Notes: generated by a model from the letters alone, not told the origin. 64,000 nt of DNA from Lachnospiraceae bacterium (GCA_900771195.1 CAAGMZ010000019.1:62001-126000); one strand, 5' to 3'; shown: positions 36,664 through 47,021, counted from the stretch's first letter. A program made the numbers and translations.

Positions 36664-37836
36664 TTATATTGTATCAGGCATGTTGATTACGTATGTATCC
36701 ACGCTGTCTCTTACCTGACGTGCTCCATATTTTTCTGAGTAAAATATTATCCCCGGAAGGCTTCGTGAGAGAAACAGCGACATTCCCTCTGTCACCGAAT
36801 ATGCCCCACAGTCTTTAAATACAAGCAGGTCTCCCACATTCAGACTGCCAAGAGCTGCTTCCTTCACTATAACATCACCTGTCGTGCACAGTGAGCCGCA
36901 CACATTCCATTTCATGTCCAAACTGCTGCGTTCTGCGGCAATCACCTCCAGATGAGGTTTTTTCATACCCATAAGCTGTCCGTAATAGTTGAGCTGATGA
37001 ATGCCTCCATCCACTATACAGTAATTAATTCCATCATTCTCCTTGATATCCGCAACGCCGGTAACATAGTATCCGCAGTCGGACGTAAGATACCGTCCCA
37101 TCTCAATTGTTATTTTGCTATAGTTCTCTATTCTGTCGGTGTACGATTTCAGAAGTTTCAGGTCTGTCAATTCGTCTTCTGCCGGCTCTTCTCCAAAATA
37201 ATCAAAGGACAGCCCCGGTCCGTATTCAAGCTCAAGCTGCTCTATTTTGTATTTTTCTCTGATATACCCCGCATACTCATCAAGCTTTCCAAGTTCCTTT
37301 TCCATCCTGGACGCTTTCTTCTGGGTACCGGAATAGTAGTGTATCCCCGCAAGTTCCACATGGCTGTTCTGCGGAAGCTCTTCAAGTATTTCCTCAAAAA
37401 CCTCCCGGGACATTCCAAACTGATTGCCGCTCGTAAGCCTCAAAATAACCTTCACATGCAAGCCATGTAACCTGCACACATCTGTTATTATATCATAATG
37501 CCTGCGGGACTCAACAGTATATACAGCCCTTCCCTCCGTCGCACTAAGTATCCTCTCCATGGACTCCGGACTTTTGTTAACGCCTGATATAATGAGTTTT
37601 TCAGGAGGAACCCCCAGTCTGCTGCATATCTCGTACTCACCCGGCGAACACACCTCAAGTCTGTCCGTCATCTGGCTTAGTTCTTTTGTGAGAAACGGGT
37701 TTGCTTTTATGGCAAAGCAAAGGCCATTACCTCCAAGTATCTGCCTGATTTTTTCTGTCCTCTCCGAAAGCCTGTCCAGATCAAAAATATAAAGCGGTGT
37801 ATTTTTTGCTGTCTCCCTGATTTTATTTATCTCCAT
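36664..37836 (-). CDS. Fold-type III PLP decarboxylase (DapDC/ODC family, BtrK-like)
   Basis: 390 residues from the ATG at 37836, which follows GGAGG by 5 bases and overlaps the upstream gene by 14; an upstream ATG (37860) has no comparable site. PLP lysine Lys44 (FAIKANP). Other marks: HYYSGTQ (usual GSQ), a Gly-rich YGPGLSF loop, EMGRYLTSDCG for the phosphate, VDGGIHQLNYYG, and the second-subunit motif CGSLCTTGDV with DCGAYS. From memory, IHxYxGTQ, ExGRYL and IVDGGxH are shared with BtrK, the butirosin enzyme that decarboxylates glutamate bound to a carrier protein. Since an adenylating enzyme and carrier flank it, decarboxylation of a carrier-bound amino acid is the leading guess. A free-amino-acid decarboxylase is the alternative. 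Confidence 0.85.
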   Translation of the reverse strand: MEINKIRETAKNTPLYIFDLDRLSERTEKIRQILGGNGLCFAIKANPFLTKELSQMTDRLEVCSPGEYEICSRLGVPPEKLIISGVNKSPESMERILSATEGRAVYTVESRRHYDIITDVCRLHGLHVKVILRLTSGNQFGMSREVFEEILEELPQNSHVELAGIHYYSGTQKKASRMEKELGKLDEYAGYIREKYKIEQLELEYGPGLSFDYFGEEPAEDELTDLKLLKSYTDRIENYSKITIEMGRYLTSDCGYYVTGVADIKENDGINYCIVDGGIHQLNYYGQLMGMKKPHLEVIAAERSSLDMKWNVCGSLCTTGDVIVKEAALGSLNVGDLLVFKDCGAYSVTEGMSLFLSRSLPGIIFYSEKYGARQVRDSVDTYVINMPDTI

Positions 37837-39355
37837 CACTGCCTCCGTTCTGATATACATTGCGAAGATATGTCCTGTCTATCTTTCCGTTTTTATTGAG
37901 AGGCATCTGTGCAACCCTGACAAAAATATTGGGAATCATGTATTCAGGAACCTTTACACGAAGTTCTGCCTTTATCTGCCCGCTGTCAGCCTCACCTGTA
38001 TAGTAAGTTACCATCTTGTTCCTGTCCTGGTCAAAAAACGTGCATGCCCGGTCTATTCCGTCTGCCGCATTCAGCATTGAATCGATTTCTTCAAGTTCAA
38101 TCCTGTGTCCCATATGCTTTATCTGAAAGTCGCGGCGCCCTGCAAAATACATTAATCCTTCATCGCCATAATACCCTAAATCACCGGTCCTGTACATCTG
38201 CTCCGCGTATGACCTGTTAAGCGGAGAAGTGACAAAAGAGCGTGCCGTAGCTTCCGGATTATTATAATACCCACAGGCCAGTGCCGTTCCCATAACACAT
38301 ATCTCACCGACAGTTCCCGGTTCACATATGAGTTCATTATCCTCAGACAGCAGAACCACTCTCTCATTTCTGAAAGCTCTGCCTATCGGAAGCTTATCAG
38401 TATCCTTGTACTCGCGGTCAAGCACATGATACATGCAGTTGCATGTAATCTCAGTAGGTCCGTAAAGATTAACATACATGGCATCAGGATAATACTGTTT
38501 CCACTGGTTAAGCTGCTTTACAGGCATTGTCTCACCGCTGAACATTATTTTATTGATGGCTGAAGGTCTTTTATACTTAAGTCCATGCAGCCTTACAAGC
38601 AGGCATAATGCCGATACCGCCCATATAAGCGTTGTGACTCCGTTGTCATCAAGCAGGTCGGTAACATTATTGGGAAACATGAAATATGACTTTGGAATCA
38701 GAACAATTGTCGCTCCGGTCTTAAGGCCGGAATATATGTCCTTGACCGAAACATCAAAATCAAAGGGTGCCTGATTTCCAATCACATCCCTGTCGGTTAT
38801 GCCGAATGTTTCCGTAAACACATCAATAAAGTCGATAACAGAGCGGTGACACACAACAACGCACTTAGGTACTCCCGTTGAGCCCGATGTAAATATGCCG
38901 TACAGAGGGTCTGTATCGATATGTTTTTCCTTTATTGATGAAAGCAGCTCCATATCTGCCACGTTCTGACCCACAAGCTCTTCCATGCTTATAACGGTAC
39001 ATTCATAGCTGCACTGCCTGAGTTTTTCCAGATTACCGTCAGGGCAGATAATCACCTCCGGCTTAAGCACATCAAAAATGCTGTTGATGCGGCTTACCGG
39101 AAACGACGGTTCCACCAGAACATAAAAACCGCCTGCACAAACCGTTCCCATAAAAGCTGCAAGCACGTCCACACTCTTCTCTGAAAACACAGCAACAGGT
39201 TTCCCTATGCCCACATATCCGGCAAGATATGTTCCCATACAGAATGCCCTGCTCTGAAGTTCACTGAACGTATAACTTTTGTTGATATCCTTAACCGCAA
39301 CTTTATCAGGGAAACGTCCGGCAGACGCTTCCAAATAATCAATTACGTTATTCAT
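37823..39355 (-). CDS. Amino-acid-adenylating enzyme (stand-alone A domain, DltA-like)
   Basis: 510 residues, the length of DltA. Core motifs: P-loop TSGSTGVPK (about 148-156), NQAPFDFDVSVKD (A4), LYGPTE (A5), YRTGDLGYYGDEG (A7), GRRDFQIKHMGHRIELEE (A8) and the final NKNGKIDR lysine (A10). It activates an amino acid with ATP and loads the carrier protein. By hand alignment the pocket differs from DltA: the DltA Met after FDLSV is Lys here, and the pocket Cys (FCGE) is Ser. A Lys at that site (position 239 in GrsA numbering) also occurs in glutamate-activating NRPS domains, so an acidic substrate rather than D-alanine is suspected. First gene of a six-gene operon. Confidence 0.85.
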   Translation of the reverse strand: MNNVIDYLEASAGRFPDKVAVKDINKSYTFSELQSRAFCMGTYLAGYVGIGKPVAVFSEKSVDVLAAFMGTVCAGGFYVLVEPSFPVSRINSIFDVLKPEVIICPDGNLEKLRQCSYECTVISMEELVGQNVADMELLSSIKEKHIDTDPLYGIFTSGSTGVPKCVVVCHRSVIDFIDVFTETFGITDRDVIGNQAPFDFDVSVKDIYSGLKTGATIVLIPKSYFMFPNNVTDLLDDNGVTTLIWAVSALCLLVRLHGLKYKRPSAINKIMFSGETMPVKQLNQWKQYYPDAMYVNLYGPTEITCNCMYHVLDREYKDTDKLPIGRAFRNERVVLLSEDNELICEPGTVGEICVMGTALACGYYNNPEATARSFVTSPLNRSYAEQMYRTGDLGYYGDEGLMYFAGRRDFQIKHMGHRIELEEIDSMLNAADGIDRACTFFDQDRNKMVTYYTGEADSGQIKAELRVKVPEYMIPNIFVRVAQMPLNKNGKIDRTYLRNVYQNGGSDGDK

Positions 39356-39391
39356 TTTTCCTCTCCCATATAAAGCCGTAAGTGTACCACC

Positions 39392-39437
39392 CTATGTAGT
39401 ACAGTAACAATATACTACCATAGCTATAACGTGTCAA
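39392..39437 (-). promoter_or_regulatory. Strong sigma-A promoter with palindromic operator for the Dlt-like operon
   Basis: On the minus strand TTGACA (39432-39437) and TATATT (39409-39414) are 17 bases apart. An inverted repeat, CTATGTAGTA/TACTACCATAG on the plus strand (arms 39392-39401 and 39413-39423), spans the -10 and the start site. Such a position suits a repressor. No regulator gene lies beside the operon. Confidence 0.7.
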
Positions 39438-39541
39438 TATCATATTTGAAAAGAAACGACGGTTATACCTAATTTTTTTAAAAAAATACTGTTCATTATG
39501 ACAAAATACTGTTATACTTAACAAAAAGGAGGTGTAACGAC

Positions 39542-39829
39542 ATGAAGCGAAAAGTCAGATTCAGACAAATAACTGCAATAGCAGGTATTGCCCTGCTGGC
39601 CGGCATATATCTGACTGCGCTGGTGTGTGCACTCATAAAAAGTCCGGTAGCATCAGTGATTCTCAAGATAGCACTCTGCGGAACATTTTTTATACCGGTA
39701 CTGATTTATGTGATACTTATGTTTTATAAGCTGGCACACAGAAACGATGCACCCGAAGAGACAATATTTTCTGATGAAAGGGATGATCCATACTCCAATG
39801 AAGACTTACAGAGAGACACTAACAAGTAA
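39542..39829 (+). CDS. Small two-helix membrane protein of unknown function
   Basis: 95 residues: basic N-terminus (MKRKVRFRQ), two membrane segments (about 10-30 and 38-60), and an acidic C-terminal tail (DERDDPYSNEDLQRD). AAGGAGG stands before the ATG. It overlaps the VanZ-like gene by about 32 bases, so the two are probably co-expressed. Divergent from the Dlt-like operon. No family recognised. Confidence 0.75.
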   Translation: MKRKVRFRQITAIAGIALLAGIYLTALVCALIKSPVASVILKIALCGTFFIPVLIYVILMFYKLAHRNDAPEETIFSDERDDPYSNEDLQRDTNK

Positions 39830-40367
39830 AGCAAAGAAACGCGCTATCGTGCATGGGGTTTTTGCAGTGATTATAATGATTATCATATTCATTTTTTCAT
39901 CGCAGAAAGGCTACGAATCAAGCAAGCTGAGTGATTCCGTGTACAATTTCCTTTCCAGGATACTTTCCCCGATTACGTCTGAAGCGTTTATGACATTTCT
40001 GCATGACTACATACGTAAGATTGCGCATGTGACAATGTACTTCCTGCTCGGTCTTTTTACATCACTTTGCTCAATAGCCATATACAGATGCAGGATGTTA
40101 AAGGGACGTTCAGAGAACTGCACATGGGTTCGTGCTTTCTTCCACTATTTTGCAGGATGGGCAGTCGCAGTTCTCTATGCCGTAACAGATGAAATCCACC
40201 AGGTGGCTGTACCCGGGCGTTCCTGCGAAATCGCCGATATGGGAATAGATGCTCTCAGCGCACTTGCCGCAACGCTCCTGGTAGCACTCTTCTCCATCGT
40301 AAGACTTAAGAAAACTAAAAAGTTTATTATCGAAGAAGAAGCACCATATAACCAGGAAACCAGATAG
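39798..40367 (+). CDS. VanZ-family membrane protein
   Basis: About 189 residues from the ATG at 39798; three earlier in-frame ATG codons exist (39747-39783) and the ribosome site does not decide. VanZ features: IFIFSSQKGYESS, RKIAHVTMYFLLG and YAVTDEIHQVAVPGRSCEIADMGIDALSA, with four membrane segments. VanZ-like proteins confer low-level glycopeptide tolerance in one case, but most are uncharacterised. Confidence 0.8.
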   Translation: MKTYRETLTSKAKKRAIVHGVFAVIIMIIIFIFSSQKGYESSKLSDSVYNFLSRILSPITSEAFMTFLHDYIRKIAHVTMYFLLGLFTSLCSIAIYRCRMLKGRSENCTWVRAFFHYFAGWAVAVLYAVTDEIHQVAVPGRSCEIADMGIDALSALAATLLVALFSIVRLKKTKKFIIEEEAPYNQETR

Positions 40368-40592
40368 GACTTTCAAAACTGTTTTTCATGTATTCCATAA
40401 TGTCGTCGCTGTCATAGCCCATCATTCTTGAAATGATTACTATACAGCGGCGCATTTCTTTGTAGTCGTGACGTATTCCGAGACAAAATGCCTGTCTTAT
40501 ACACACATATTCCATGACTATCCACAGCATGTAATTGGGCACTCCTCGCCCGTACACCGGAATTCATCATAAAAAGGCACTTTTCTGTCCAT
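40327..40592 (-). pseudogene. Possible frameshifted small gene after trpA
   Basis: An ATG overlaps the trpA stop (TAATG at 40592) and encodes [19 protein letters not shown] before a TAG at codon 25. In the -1 frame the sequence is open from 40557 to 40327 and reads on as NYMLWIVMEYVCIR... for about 65 residues ending SPIWFPGYMVLLLR. Joined by a one-base shift near 40540-40550 these would give a Cys-rich protein of about 88 residues. No slippery heptamer is seen, so mutation or a sequence error is likelier than programmed shifting. Either part may also be chance. The end overlaps the convergent VanZ-like gene by 41 bases. Confidence 0.3.
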
Positions 40593-41362
40593 TATCTTAT
40601 TGCATCCTTCATGCTCTTCACATAGTCTGACACCGGCTTTACACAGTCTGCACCGTACTGACCGCACAGCCTTACGATTGCAGAGCCAACAATAACACCG
40701 TCTGCCTGGGCTGCCATCTTCGCCGCCTGCTCCGGAGTGGATATTCCGAATCCCACAGCACAGGGAACATCCTTCTGCTTTTTCACCAGCTCGACCATCT
40801 CTCCGATATTGGTCGTAATTTCTTTTCGCACGCCTGTAACTCCAAGTGAAGATACACAGTATACAAAACCCTCCGCTTCCTTCGCAATCATTGATATGCG
40901 GTCATGTGAGGTAGGAGCTATAAGCGAAATCATGTCAATATCATACTTTCTCATTATGGCTGCAAATTCTTCTTTTTCCTCAAAAGGCACATCGGGGAGA
41001 ATTATTCCGTCCATTCCGGCTTCCTTTGCCTTAGCCGCAAATTTCTCCGTTCCGTAAGAAAAAACCACATTGGCATAAGTCATGAATACCATGGGAATTT
41101 TCACTGTCTTTCTGAGTTCCTTTACCATGTCAAACACCTTATCCGTAGTCACGCCGCCGGAAAGAGCGCGTATATTGGCCTGCTGTATTACAGAACCCTC
41201 TGCCGTAGGATCCGAAAATGGAATTCCAAGCTCCACCAGGTCTGCTCCGGCCTTCTCCATGGCAATGACAACCTCCTTCGTCACGTCAAGAGACGGGTCT
41301 CCGCATGTTATGAAAGGTATGAATGCCTTGCCGTTTTTAAATGCTTCTTTTATTCTACTCAT
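40592..41362 (-). CDS. trpA: Tryptophan synthase alpha subunit
   Basis: 256 residues. Catalytic Glu in [17 protein letters not shown] and the second acid in the [13 protein letters not shown] segment are present. It splits indole-3-glycerol phosphate to indole, which passes to TrpB. Overlaps trpB by 8 bases; last intact gene of the trp operon. Confidence 0.97.
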   Translation of the reverse strand: MSRIKEAFKNGKAFIPFITCGDPSLDVTKEVVIAMEKAGADLVELGIPFSDPTAEGSVIQQANIRALSGGVTTDKVFDMVKELRKTVKIPMVFMTYANVVFSYGTEKFAAKAKEAGMDGIILPDVPFEEKEEFAAIMRKYDIDMISLIAPTSHDRISMIAKEAEGFVYCVSSLGVTGVRKEITTNIGEMVELVKKQKDVPCAVGFGISTPEQAAKMAAQADGVIVGSAIVRLCGQYGADCVKPVSDYVKSMKDAIR

Positions 41363-42539
41363 TGATATCCTCCCCTCTGTATCGTGCTATTGCCGCACAG
41401 TCCTTGTCGCCGCGGCCTGAGATGTTGATTACGATTATTTTGTCCTTGCCCATAGTCGGTGCAAGTTTTATTGCATGTGCAACCGCGTGTGCACTTTCTA
41501 TTGCGGGAATAATTCCTTCCGTTCTTGAAAGGTACTCAAAAGCATTGACTGCCTCGTCATCAGTGATTGCCACATATTGGGCGCGTCCCGAGTCATAAAG
41601 ATTGGCGTGCTCCGGTCCGACTCCCGGATAGTCAAGACCAGCTGAAATTGAGTATACCGGAGCTATCTGTCCGTATTCATCCTGACAGAAATATGACTTC
41701 ATGCCATGGAAAATTCCAAGTTTCCCCGTCGCTATTGTGGCTGCCGTATCTGCGGTATTAATTCCGCGTCCGGCTGCCTCACAGCCTATGAGCTGTACTT
41801 CCTCATCCTCAATAAAATGGTAAAACGCACCGATTGCATTAGAGCCGCCGCCTACACATGCAATCACGGCATCAGGCAGTCTTCCCTCTTTTTCAAGCAT
41901 CTGCTCCTTGATTTCTTTGGAGATGACAGCCTGAAAATCCCTGACTATGGTAGGAAAAGGATGAGGCCCCATAACAGAACCAAGCACATAATGTGTGTCA
42001 TCTATTCTGTTGGTCCATTCTCTCATAGCCTCCGAAACCGCATCCTTAAGTGTTGCAGTTCCGGTTGTTACCGGATGCACTTTAGCGCCCAGAAGCTTCA
42101 TTCTGTAAACATTGAGGGCCTGACGTTTTGTATCCTCCTTGCCCATGTAAATCTCACATTCCATATCCATAAGTGCTGCTGCCGTTGCGGTGGCAACGCC
42201 ATGCTGTCCTGCGCCTGTCTCTGCTATTACTCTTGTCTTACCCATTTTTCTGGCAAGAAGAACCTGCCCGAGAACATTGTTAATCTTGTGGGCGCCCGTA
42301 TGGTTAAGGTCTTCTCTCTTAAGGTATATTTTGGCTCCGCCAAGGTCCTTTGTCATTCGCTCCGCATAGTAGAGCCTTGAAGGTCTTCCTGCATAATTGT
42401 TGAGAAGCTCTGTAAGCTCCTTATTGAATTCCGGATCATTCTTGTAGTGATTGTAGGCTTCCTCAAGCTCAATAACCGCATTCATCAGCGTTTCAGGTAT
42501 ATACTGACCGCCGTGAATTCCAAATCTTCCTTTACTCAT
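41355..42539 (-). CDS. trpB: Tryptophan synthase beta subunit
   Basis: 394 residues, usual for TrpB1. The PLP lysine lies in [15 protein letters not shown], with [17 protein letters not shown] and the [13 protein letters not shown] phosphate loop. It joins indole and serine. Overlaps trpF by 4 bases and trpA by 8. Confidence 0.97.
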   Translation of the reverse strand: MSKGRFGIHGGQYIPETLMNAVIELEEAYNHYKNDPEFNKELTELLNNYAGRPSRLYYAERMTKDLGGAKIYLKREDLNHTGAHKINNVLGQVLLARKMGKTRVIAETGAGQHGVATATAAALMDMECEIYMGKEDTKRQALNVYRMKLLGAKVHPVTTGTATLKDAVSEAMREWTNRIDDTHYVLGSVMGPHPFPTIVRDFQAVISKEIKEQMLEKEGRLPDAVIACVGGGSNAIGAFYHFIEDEEVQLIGCEAAGRGINTADTAATIATGKLGIFHGMKSYFCQDEYGQIAPVYSISAGLDYPGVGPEHANLYDSGRAQYVAITDDEAVNAFEYLSRTEGIIPAIESAHAVAHAIKLAPTMGKDKIIVINISGRGDKDCAAIARYRGEDINE

Positions 42540-43138
42540 CTCTGTCTCCTTACAATTTCTATTACTTTTTTTATCAGTTCCCTGTTCTTAAAACCGCCCT
42601 TCTCCACACCGCCTGATATGTCAACCCCATATGGCTTATATCCCAGTGCCTCCGAAAGATTGTCTGCATTAATGCCCCCCGCAATAAAATATGGTTTTGT
42701 CATATGGCAGATAAGTTTCCAGTCAAAAGATTTTCCGGTTCCCCCATTGCCATTGTCAAGCAAAAGATAATCTGCTTCGCTTTCTTCCCACCTTCTGATA
42801 TCGTCGGATATCTTCACCGAAACAGCCTTTATGACCTGTGCTCCTGTTCTGTCCCGAAGCCATTTTACATCTTCTTTCGATTCCTGTCCATGGAGCTGGA
42901 TTATATCAAAGAGTCCATCATCGTAAATCGAAGCTATTTTTTCCCTGTCCTCATTTAAAAATACTCCGACTGCCTTTATGTGCGGGTCAAGTCGTGCCTT
43001 GAGCAGTTTTCCAAGCTCCGGCTCCACGTTTCTTGTCCTTCCCGGCACATATATGAATCCCACATAATCAGGCATAAACTCATTGACATAATCTACATCT
43101 TCAGTTCTTCTGAGTCCGCATATCTTAATCCTGCTCAT
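42536..43138 (-). CDS. trpF: Phosphoribosylanthranilate isomerase
   Basis: 200 residues, TIM barrel. Catalytic Cys in [11 protein letters not shown] at the N-terminus and Asp in [16 protein letters not shown]; phosphate site [10 protein letters not shown] and GVDISGGVE. Separate from trpC here rather than fused as in E. coli. Confidence 0.95.
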   Translation of the reverse strand: MSRIKICGLRRTEDVDYVNEFMPDYVGFIYVPGRTRNVEPELGKLLKARLDPHIKAVGVFLNEDREKIASIYDDGLFDIIQLHGQESKEDVKWLRDRTGAQVIKAVSVKISDDIRRWEESEADYLLLDNGNGGTGKSFDWKLICHMTKPYFIAGGINADNLSEALGYKPYGVDISGGVEKGGFKNRELIKKVIEIVRRQR

Positions 43139-43920
43139 AATGCATCTCCCCGAAGAGTATCAAGCGCAGCCTTCTTGTCAGGCGCCCTCATAAGCGTTTC
43201 CCCGATAAGAACCGCATCCGTCTTATTATCATAAAGGGCCTTCACATCATCTGCATTCCTGATTCCGCTTTCCGACACATACACATAATCATCGGGGACC
43301 ATACTCCTAAGCCTTATGCTTGTGGTAACATCTACATTGAATGTCTTTAAGTCTCTGTTGTTGACGCCTATGATTCTTCCGCCGCATTTTAATGCTCTTT
43401 TTACTTCTTCTTCGGTATGGGCCTCAATCAGTGCCGAGAGCCCGAGCATATGGGCTGTCTCGAGGAATCTTTTAAGCTCTTCATCCGTGAGTATGGCACA
43501 TATGAGAAGAACTGCCGACGCCCCAAGAACCTTTGCCTCATAAATCATGTATTCATCAACCGTAAAATCCTTCCGAAGCACCGGAATGCTCACATTTTCC
43601 GCTATCTCCCGCAGGTAATCATTACTTCCCTGAAAGTAATACGGCTCAGTGAGGCAGGAAATTGCCGCTGCGCCGGCTGCCTCATATTCCTTTGCTATAT
43701 CAAGATACGGAAAATCCTCTGCGATGACGCCCTTTGAAGGTGATGCTTTCTTGACCTCGCATATAAAGGACATTCCCGCCTTTTTAAGTGCTTTCTCAAA
43801 AGGAAATCCCGTGTCGGAAGCCATAGCTTCTGCCATCTTCTTCATCCTTCCGGCTGATATTTTCTTTTTGGCTTCCAGAACCCTTATTCTTGTCTTAGCT
43901 GCTATTTCATCTAATATCAT
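43135..43920 (-). CDS. trpC: Indole-3-glycerol-phosphate synthase
   Basis: 261 residues. FICEVKKASPSKG with the catalytic Lys, LRKDFTVDEYMIYEA, IGVNNRDLKTF and YVSESGIRNADDV are diagnostic. It closes the indole ring. ATGA overlap with trpF; 10 bases after trpD. Confidence 0.96.
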   Translation of the reverse strand: MILDEIAAKTRIRVLEAKKKISAGRMKKMAEAMASDTGFPFEKALKKAGMSFICEVKKASPSKGVIAEDFPYLDIAKEYEAAGAAAISCLTEPYYFQGSNDYLREIAENVSIPVLRKDFTVDEYMIYEAKVLGASAVLLICAILTDEELKRFLETAHMLGLSALIEAHTEEEVKRALKCGGRIIGVNNRDLKTFNVDVTTSIRLRSMVPDDYVYVSESGIRNADDVKALYDNKTDAVLIGETLMRAPDKKAALDTLRGDAL

Positions 43921-43930
43921 ATATTCATCC

Positions 43931-44938
43931 TTACTGATTGGAATACTTTACAAAATCATCAAGCTTTGCCATTGCAGCACCGCTGTCGATAAGAGTTTCC
44001 GCAAGCCTTACTCCTGTTTCGAGTGTATCAGCTTTTCCTGCAATGTAAAGTGCTGCTCCGGCATTCATTGCAACTGCGTTTCTCATGGGTCCCTTTTCAC
44101 CCGAAAGAATTGCCCTCGTAATTGCTGCATTGTCTGCAGGTTCTCCTCCGATAAGCTCTGACTTTTCACATCTTGTGAATCCGAACTGCTCAGGTGTAAT
44201 CACATATTTCTTATAAGTCCCATTATGTGCCTCAACAACGGTTGTGGGCGCACTCATGGAGATTTCATCAAGCTTATCCTGTCCGTATACAACAAGGGCA
44301 TCCTTTACTCCAAGCTTTGTAAGAACCTTTGCAAGCGGTTCCACAAGCGACTCATCATATACGCCCATTACCTCCATTGCAGCTCTTGCCGGATTTGAAA
44401 GCGGTCCAAGAATATTGAATACTGTTCTGATTCCCAGCTCTTTTCTCACCGGTGCCACATATTTCATGGCTGCGTGGTATTTCTGGGCAAAAAGGAAACA
44501 GATTCCTATATCCTTAAGGAGCTTTTCACTCTTTTCCGGCTCAATGGTGATATTGACACCAAGTGCCTCAAGCACGTCCGCCGCACCGCATTTACTCGAT
44601 GCAGCCCTGTTGCCGTGCTTTGCCACCGGAACTCCGCCTGCTGCAATAACAAGCGCCGATGTGGTGGAGATATTAAATGAATTGGATTTGTCTCCGCCTG
44701 TTCCCACAATTTCGAGCACATCCATGTCGTGATTTAACTTCGTAGCATGTGAAATCATGCTCTCTGCTGAGCCGCTGATTTCATCAATGGTCTCTCCCTT
44801 CATCGCAAGTGCCGTAAGATAAGCACTTATCTGTACGGGAGTTGCCTTTCCGTCCATAATCTCATTCATCACTTCTTTTGCCGTGTCATAGCTTAAATCT
44901 TCCCTGTTACTAAGTGAAATAATTGCCTCTCCTATCAT
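43931..44938 (-). CDS. trpD: Anthranilate phosphoribosyltransferase
   Basis: 335 residues. The glycine-rich PRPP site is [15 protein letters not shown], followed by [21 protein letters not shown]. It is a stand-alone TrpD, not fused to TrpG. ATGA overlap with trpG. Confidence 0.97.
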   Translation of the reverse strand: MIGEAIISLSNREDLSYDTAKEVMNEIMDGKATPVQISAYLTALAMKGETIDEISGSAESMISHATKLNHDMDVLEIVGTGGDKSNSFNISTTSALVIAAGGVPVAKHGNRAASSKCGAADVLEALGVNITIEPEKSEKLLKDIGICFLFAQKYHAAMKYVAPVRKELGIRTVFNILGPLSNPARAAMEVMGVYDESLVEPLAKVLTKLGVKDALVVYGQDKLDEISMSAPTTVVEAHNGTYKKYVITPEQFGFTRCEKSELIGGEPADNAAITRAILSGEKGPMRNAVAMNAGAALYIAGKADTLETGVRLAETLIDSGAAMAKLDDFVKYSNQ

Positions 44939-45525
44939 TTGTCAGTCCTCCTTTTTATTTTGACTTTAAGAAAATTCTCAATTATCTTTTTACCGTCAGG
45001 CGTAAGCACCGATTCCGGATGAAACTGTATTCCGTAAACCGGATACTTAGTGTGTTCAACTGCCATCACCTCACCGTCCTCAGTCTCAGCCGTAACCCTG
45101 AGACATGCAGGAAGCCTGTCGCGGAGTGCCGCCAGTGAATGATACCTTGCCACCCGGATTTTGTCCGGCATATCCTTAAATACGGCACATTCATTGTCAA
45201 TGGCAGCTATGGACGTCTTACCGTGCATAAGTTCTTTTGCATAAGACACTACTCCGCCAAATGCCGTGCATATTGCCTGATGCCCAAGGCACACACCCAT
45301 TATGGGAATCTTTCCGGCGTATTTTTTTACCACATCTATGCATACTCCGGCGTCCTCAGGCCTCTTTGGTCCCGGCGAGAGAAAAATATAGTCCACATCA
45401 AGCTCATCTATCTCATCAAGCGTGAGCTCATCATTACGGATTACCTTTATGTCCGCCCTCACGCTTCCGATGAGCTGGTAAAGATTATATGAAAAGCTGT
45501 CGTAATTATCGATAAGAAGTATCAT
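44935..45525 (-). CDS. trpG: Anthranilate synthase glutaminase component II
   Basis: 196 residues. Class I amidotransferase: Cys in [16 protein letters not shown] and the His-Glu pair in [12 protein letters not shown]. It supplies ammonia to TrpE and in some bacteria also to PabB. TGATG overlap with trpE. Confidence 0.95.
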   Translation of the reverse strand: MILLIDNYDSFSYNLYQLIGSVRADIKVIRNDELTLDEIDELDVDYIFLSPGPKRPEDAGVCIDVVKKYAGKIPIMGVCLGHQAICTAFGGVVSYAKELMHGKTSIAAIDNECAVFKDMPDKIRVARYHSLAALRDRLPACLRVTAETEDGEVMAVEHTKYPVYGIQFHPESVLTPDGKKIIENFLKVKIKRRTDK

Positions 45526-46997
45526 CAGTCAATTCCTCCTTCCGCCATGCCAAGTGCATCCATCACTGCCTTTGCCTTATTGATGCACTCCTGATATTCA
45601 TTTTCGGGAACGCTGTCCGCCACTATACCTGCTCCTGAACGGACGAATACTTTTCCGTTCTTGGCAAAAGCAAGCCTTATTCCGATACATGTGTCAAGAT
45701 TGCCCGTAAAATCAATATATCCGATGGCTCCGCCGTAAATTCCGCGCTTGTTATTCTCAAGTTCACAAATAAGCTCACATGCACGTAGCTTCGGAGCTCC
45801 CGAAAGAGTGCCCGCCGGCAGGATTGAATCAACCGCATCCAAAGCATCCTTATCTTCCCTTATGGTTCCTTTTACCGTTGAGCCGATGTGCATAACGTGT
45901 GAATACCTTAAGATATCCATATAATGCTCAACCTCTACCGAACCTATCTTACTTATCTTTCCGATGTCGTTTCTTCCCAGGTCCACCAGCATATTGTGCT
46001 CGGCTCTCTCCTTTTCGTCCGAAAGAAGCTCCTTTTCAAGCCTCTCATCTTCCTCATCATCCTTCCCGCGCGGTCTCGTGCCGGCAAGAGGATATGTGTG
46101 AAGCACACCGCTTTCAAGCTTTACAAGTGTCTCAGGTGAAGCTCCCGCAATCTCAATGTCATCACTGGAAAAATAGAACATATACGGTGAAGGATTGGTC
46201 ATCCTAAGCACCCTGTAGGTATCAAGAAGACTTCCCTCTATGTCGGCCTCAAGCCTGTTGGAAAGCACCACCTGGAATATATCTCCCTCATGTATATAGT
46301 GCTTTGCCTTCTCGACCATTTTACAATACTGTTCTTTGTCAAAAAGAGCGCGGAAGCTGCTCTTAAACTTAAGCGGCGGATTCTCGGCAAATTCTCCCTC
46401 CGTTATGAGCTTTTTCATGGATTCCAGTTCCATCTCGCCCTTATGATATGATGTATCAATGTCATCTGCCCTGACATTGGCTATAAGTATAATCTTCTGC
46501 CTGTAATTATCGAATGCCACAATCTTGTCAAAAAGCATCAGGTCCACATCCTTAAAGGATTCCTGATCGTCTGCATTAAGCTTTAACGTGGGCTCACTGT
46601 ATTTGATGTAGTCGTATGAAAAGTATCCCACAAGCCCGCCTGCAAAAGAAGGCATTCCCTTGATTACCGGTGTCTTATTGTCAGCAATTATTTTTCTTAT
46701 GCTTTCCTTCGGGTGCGCCACCTTCTCCGTGACATTTACTCCGCTTCTTATTCTGAGATTACCGTCCTGGCAAGTAATTTCAAGTGTCGGATCAAATCCG
46801 ATAAATGTGTACCTTCCCCATTTCTTGTCTGCTTCCGCACTTTCAAGCATGAAGCAGTGGCGGCTTACCTTCTTAAGTCTCCTGATGACCATGAGAGGCG
46901 TTAACATATCCGAATTAAGCTCAGTCTTAATCGGAATTCTCTTATAATCCCCGCCCTTTAAGATTTCCTTTGCCTCCTCAAGTGATGGATAAATCAT
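45525..46997 (-). CDS. trpE: Anthranilate synthase component I
   Basis: 490 residues from the ATG at 46997, chosen for GGAGG 6 bases upstream; an in-frame ATG at 47042 lies inside the T-box terminator. A feedback tryptophan site of the LLES type appears as [18 protein letters not shown] near residue 37. The chorismate-binding domain carries [10 protein letters not shown], TFxAGxxxGAPKLRA-like [13 protein letters not shown] and [16 protein letters not shown]. First gene of trpEGDCFBA. Confidence 0.97.
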   Translation of the reverse strand: MIYPSLEEAKEILKGGDYKRIPIKTELNSDMLTPLMVIRRLKKVSRHCFMLESAEADKKWGRYTFIGFDPTLEITCQDGNLRIRSGVNVTEKVAHPKESIRKIIADNKTPVIKGMPSFAGGLVGYFSYDYIKYSEPTLKLNADDQESFKDVDLMLFDKIVAFDNYRQKIILIANVRADDIDTSYHKGEMELESMKKLITEGEFAENPPLKFKSSFRALFDKEQYCKMVEKAKHYIHEGDIFQVVLSNRLEADIEGSLLDTYRVLRMTNPSPYMFYFSSDDIEIAGASPETLVKLESGVLHTYPLAGTRPRGKDDEEDERLEKELLSDEKERAEHNMLVDLGRNDIGKISKIGSVEVEHYMDILRYSHVMHIGSTVKGTIREDKDALDAVDSILPAGTLSGAPKLRACELICELENNKRGIYGGAIGYIDFTGNLDTCIGIRLAFAKNGKVFVRSGAGIVADSVPENEYQECINKAKAVMDALGMAEGGID

Positions 46998-47021
46998 ATT
47001 GTTCCTCCTGTCCGCTGCCAT

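Noticed and set aside
36664..37836. Diaminopimelate decarboxylase of lysine biosynthesis
   Set aside because: Core PLP motifs fit the family, but the active-site spelling (GTQ, EMGRYL) and the neighbouring adenylating enzyme, carrier and MBOAT make a housekeeping LysA unlikely.
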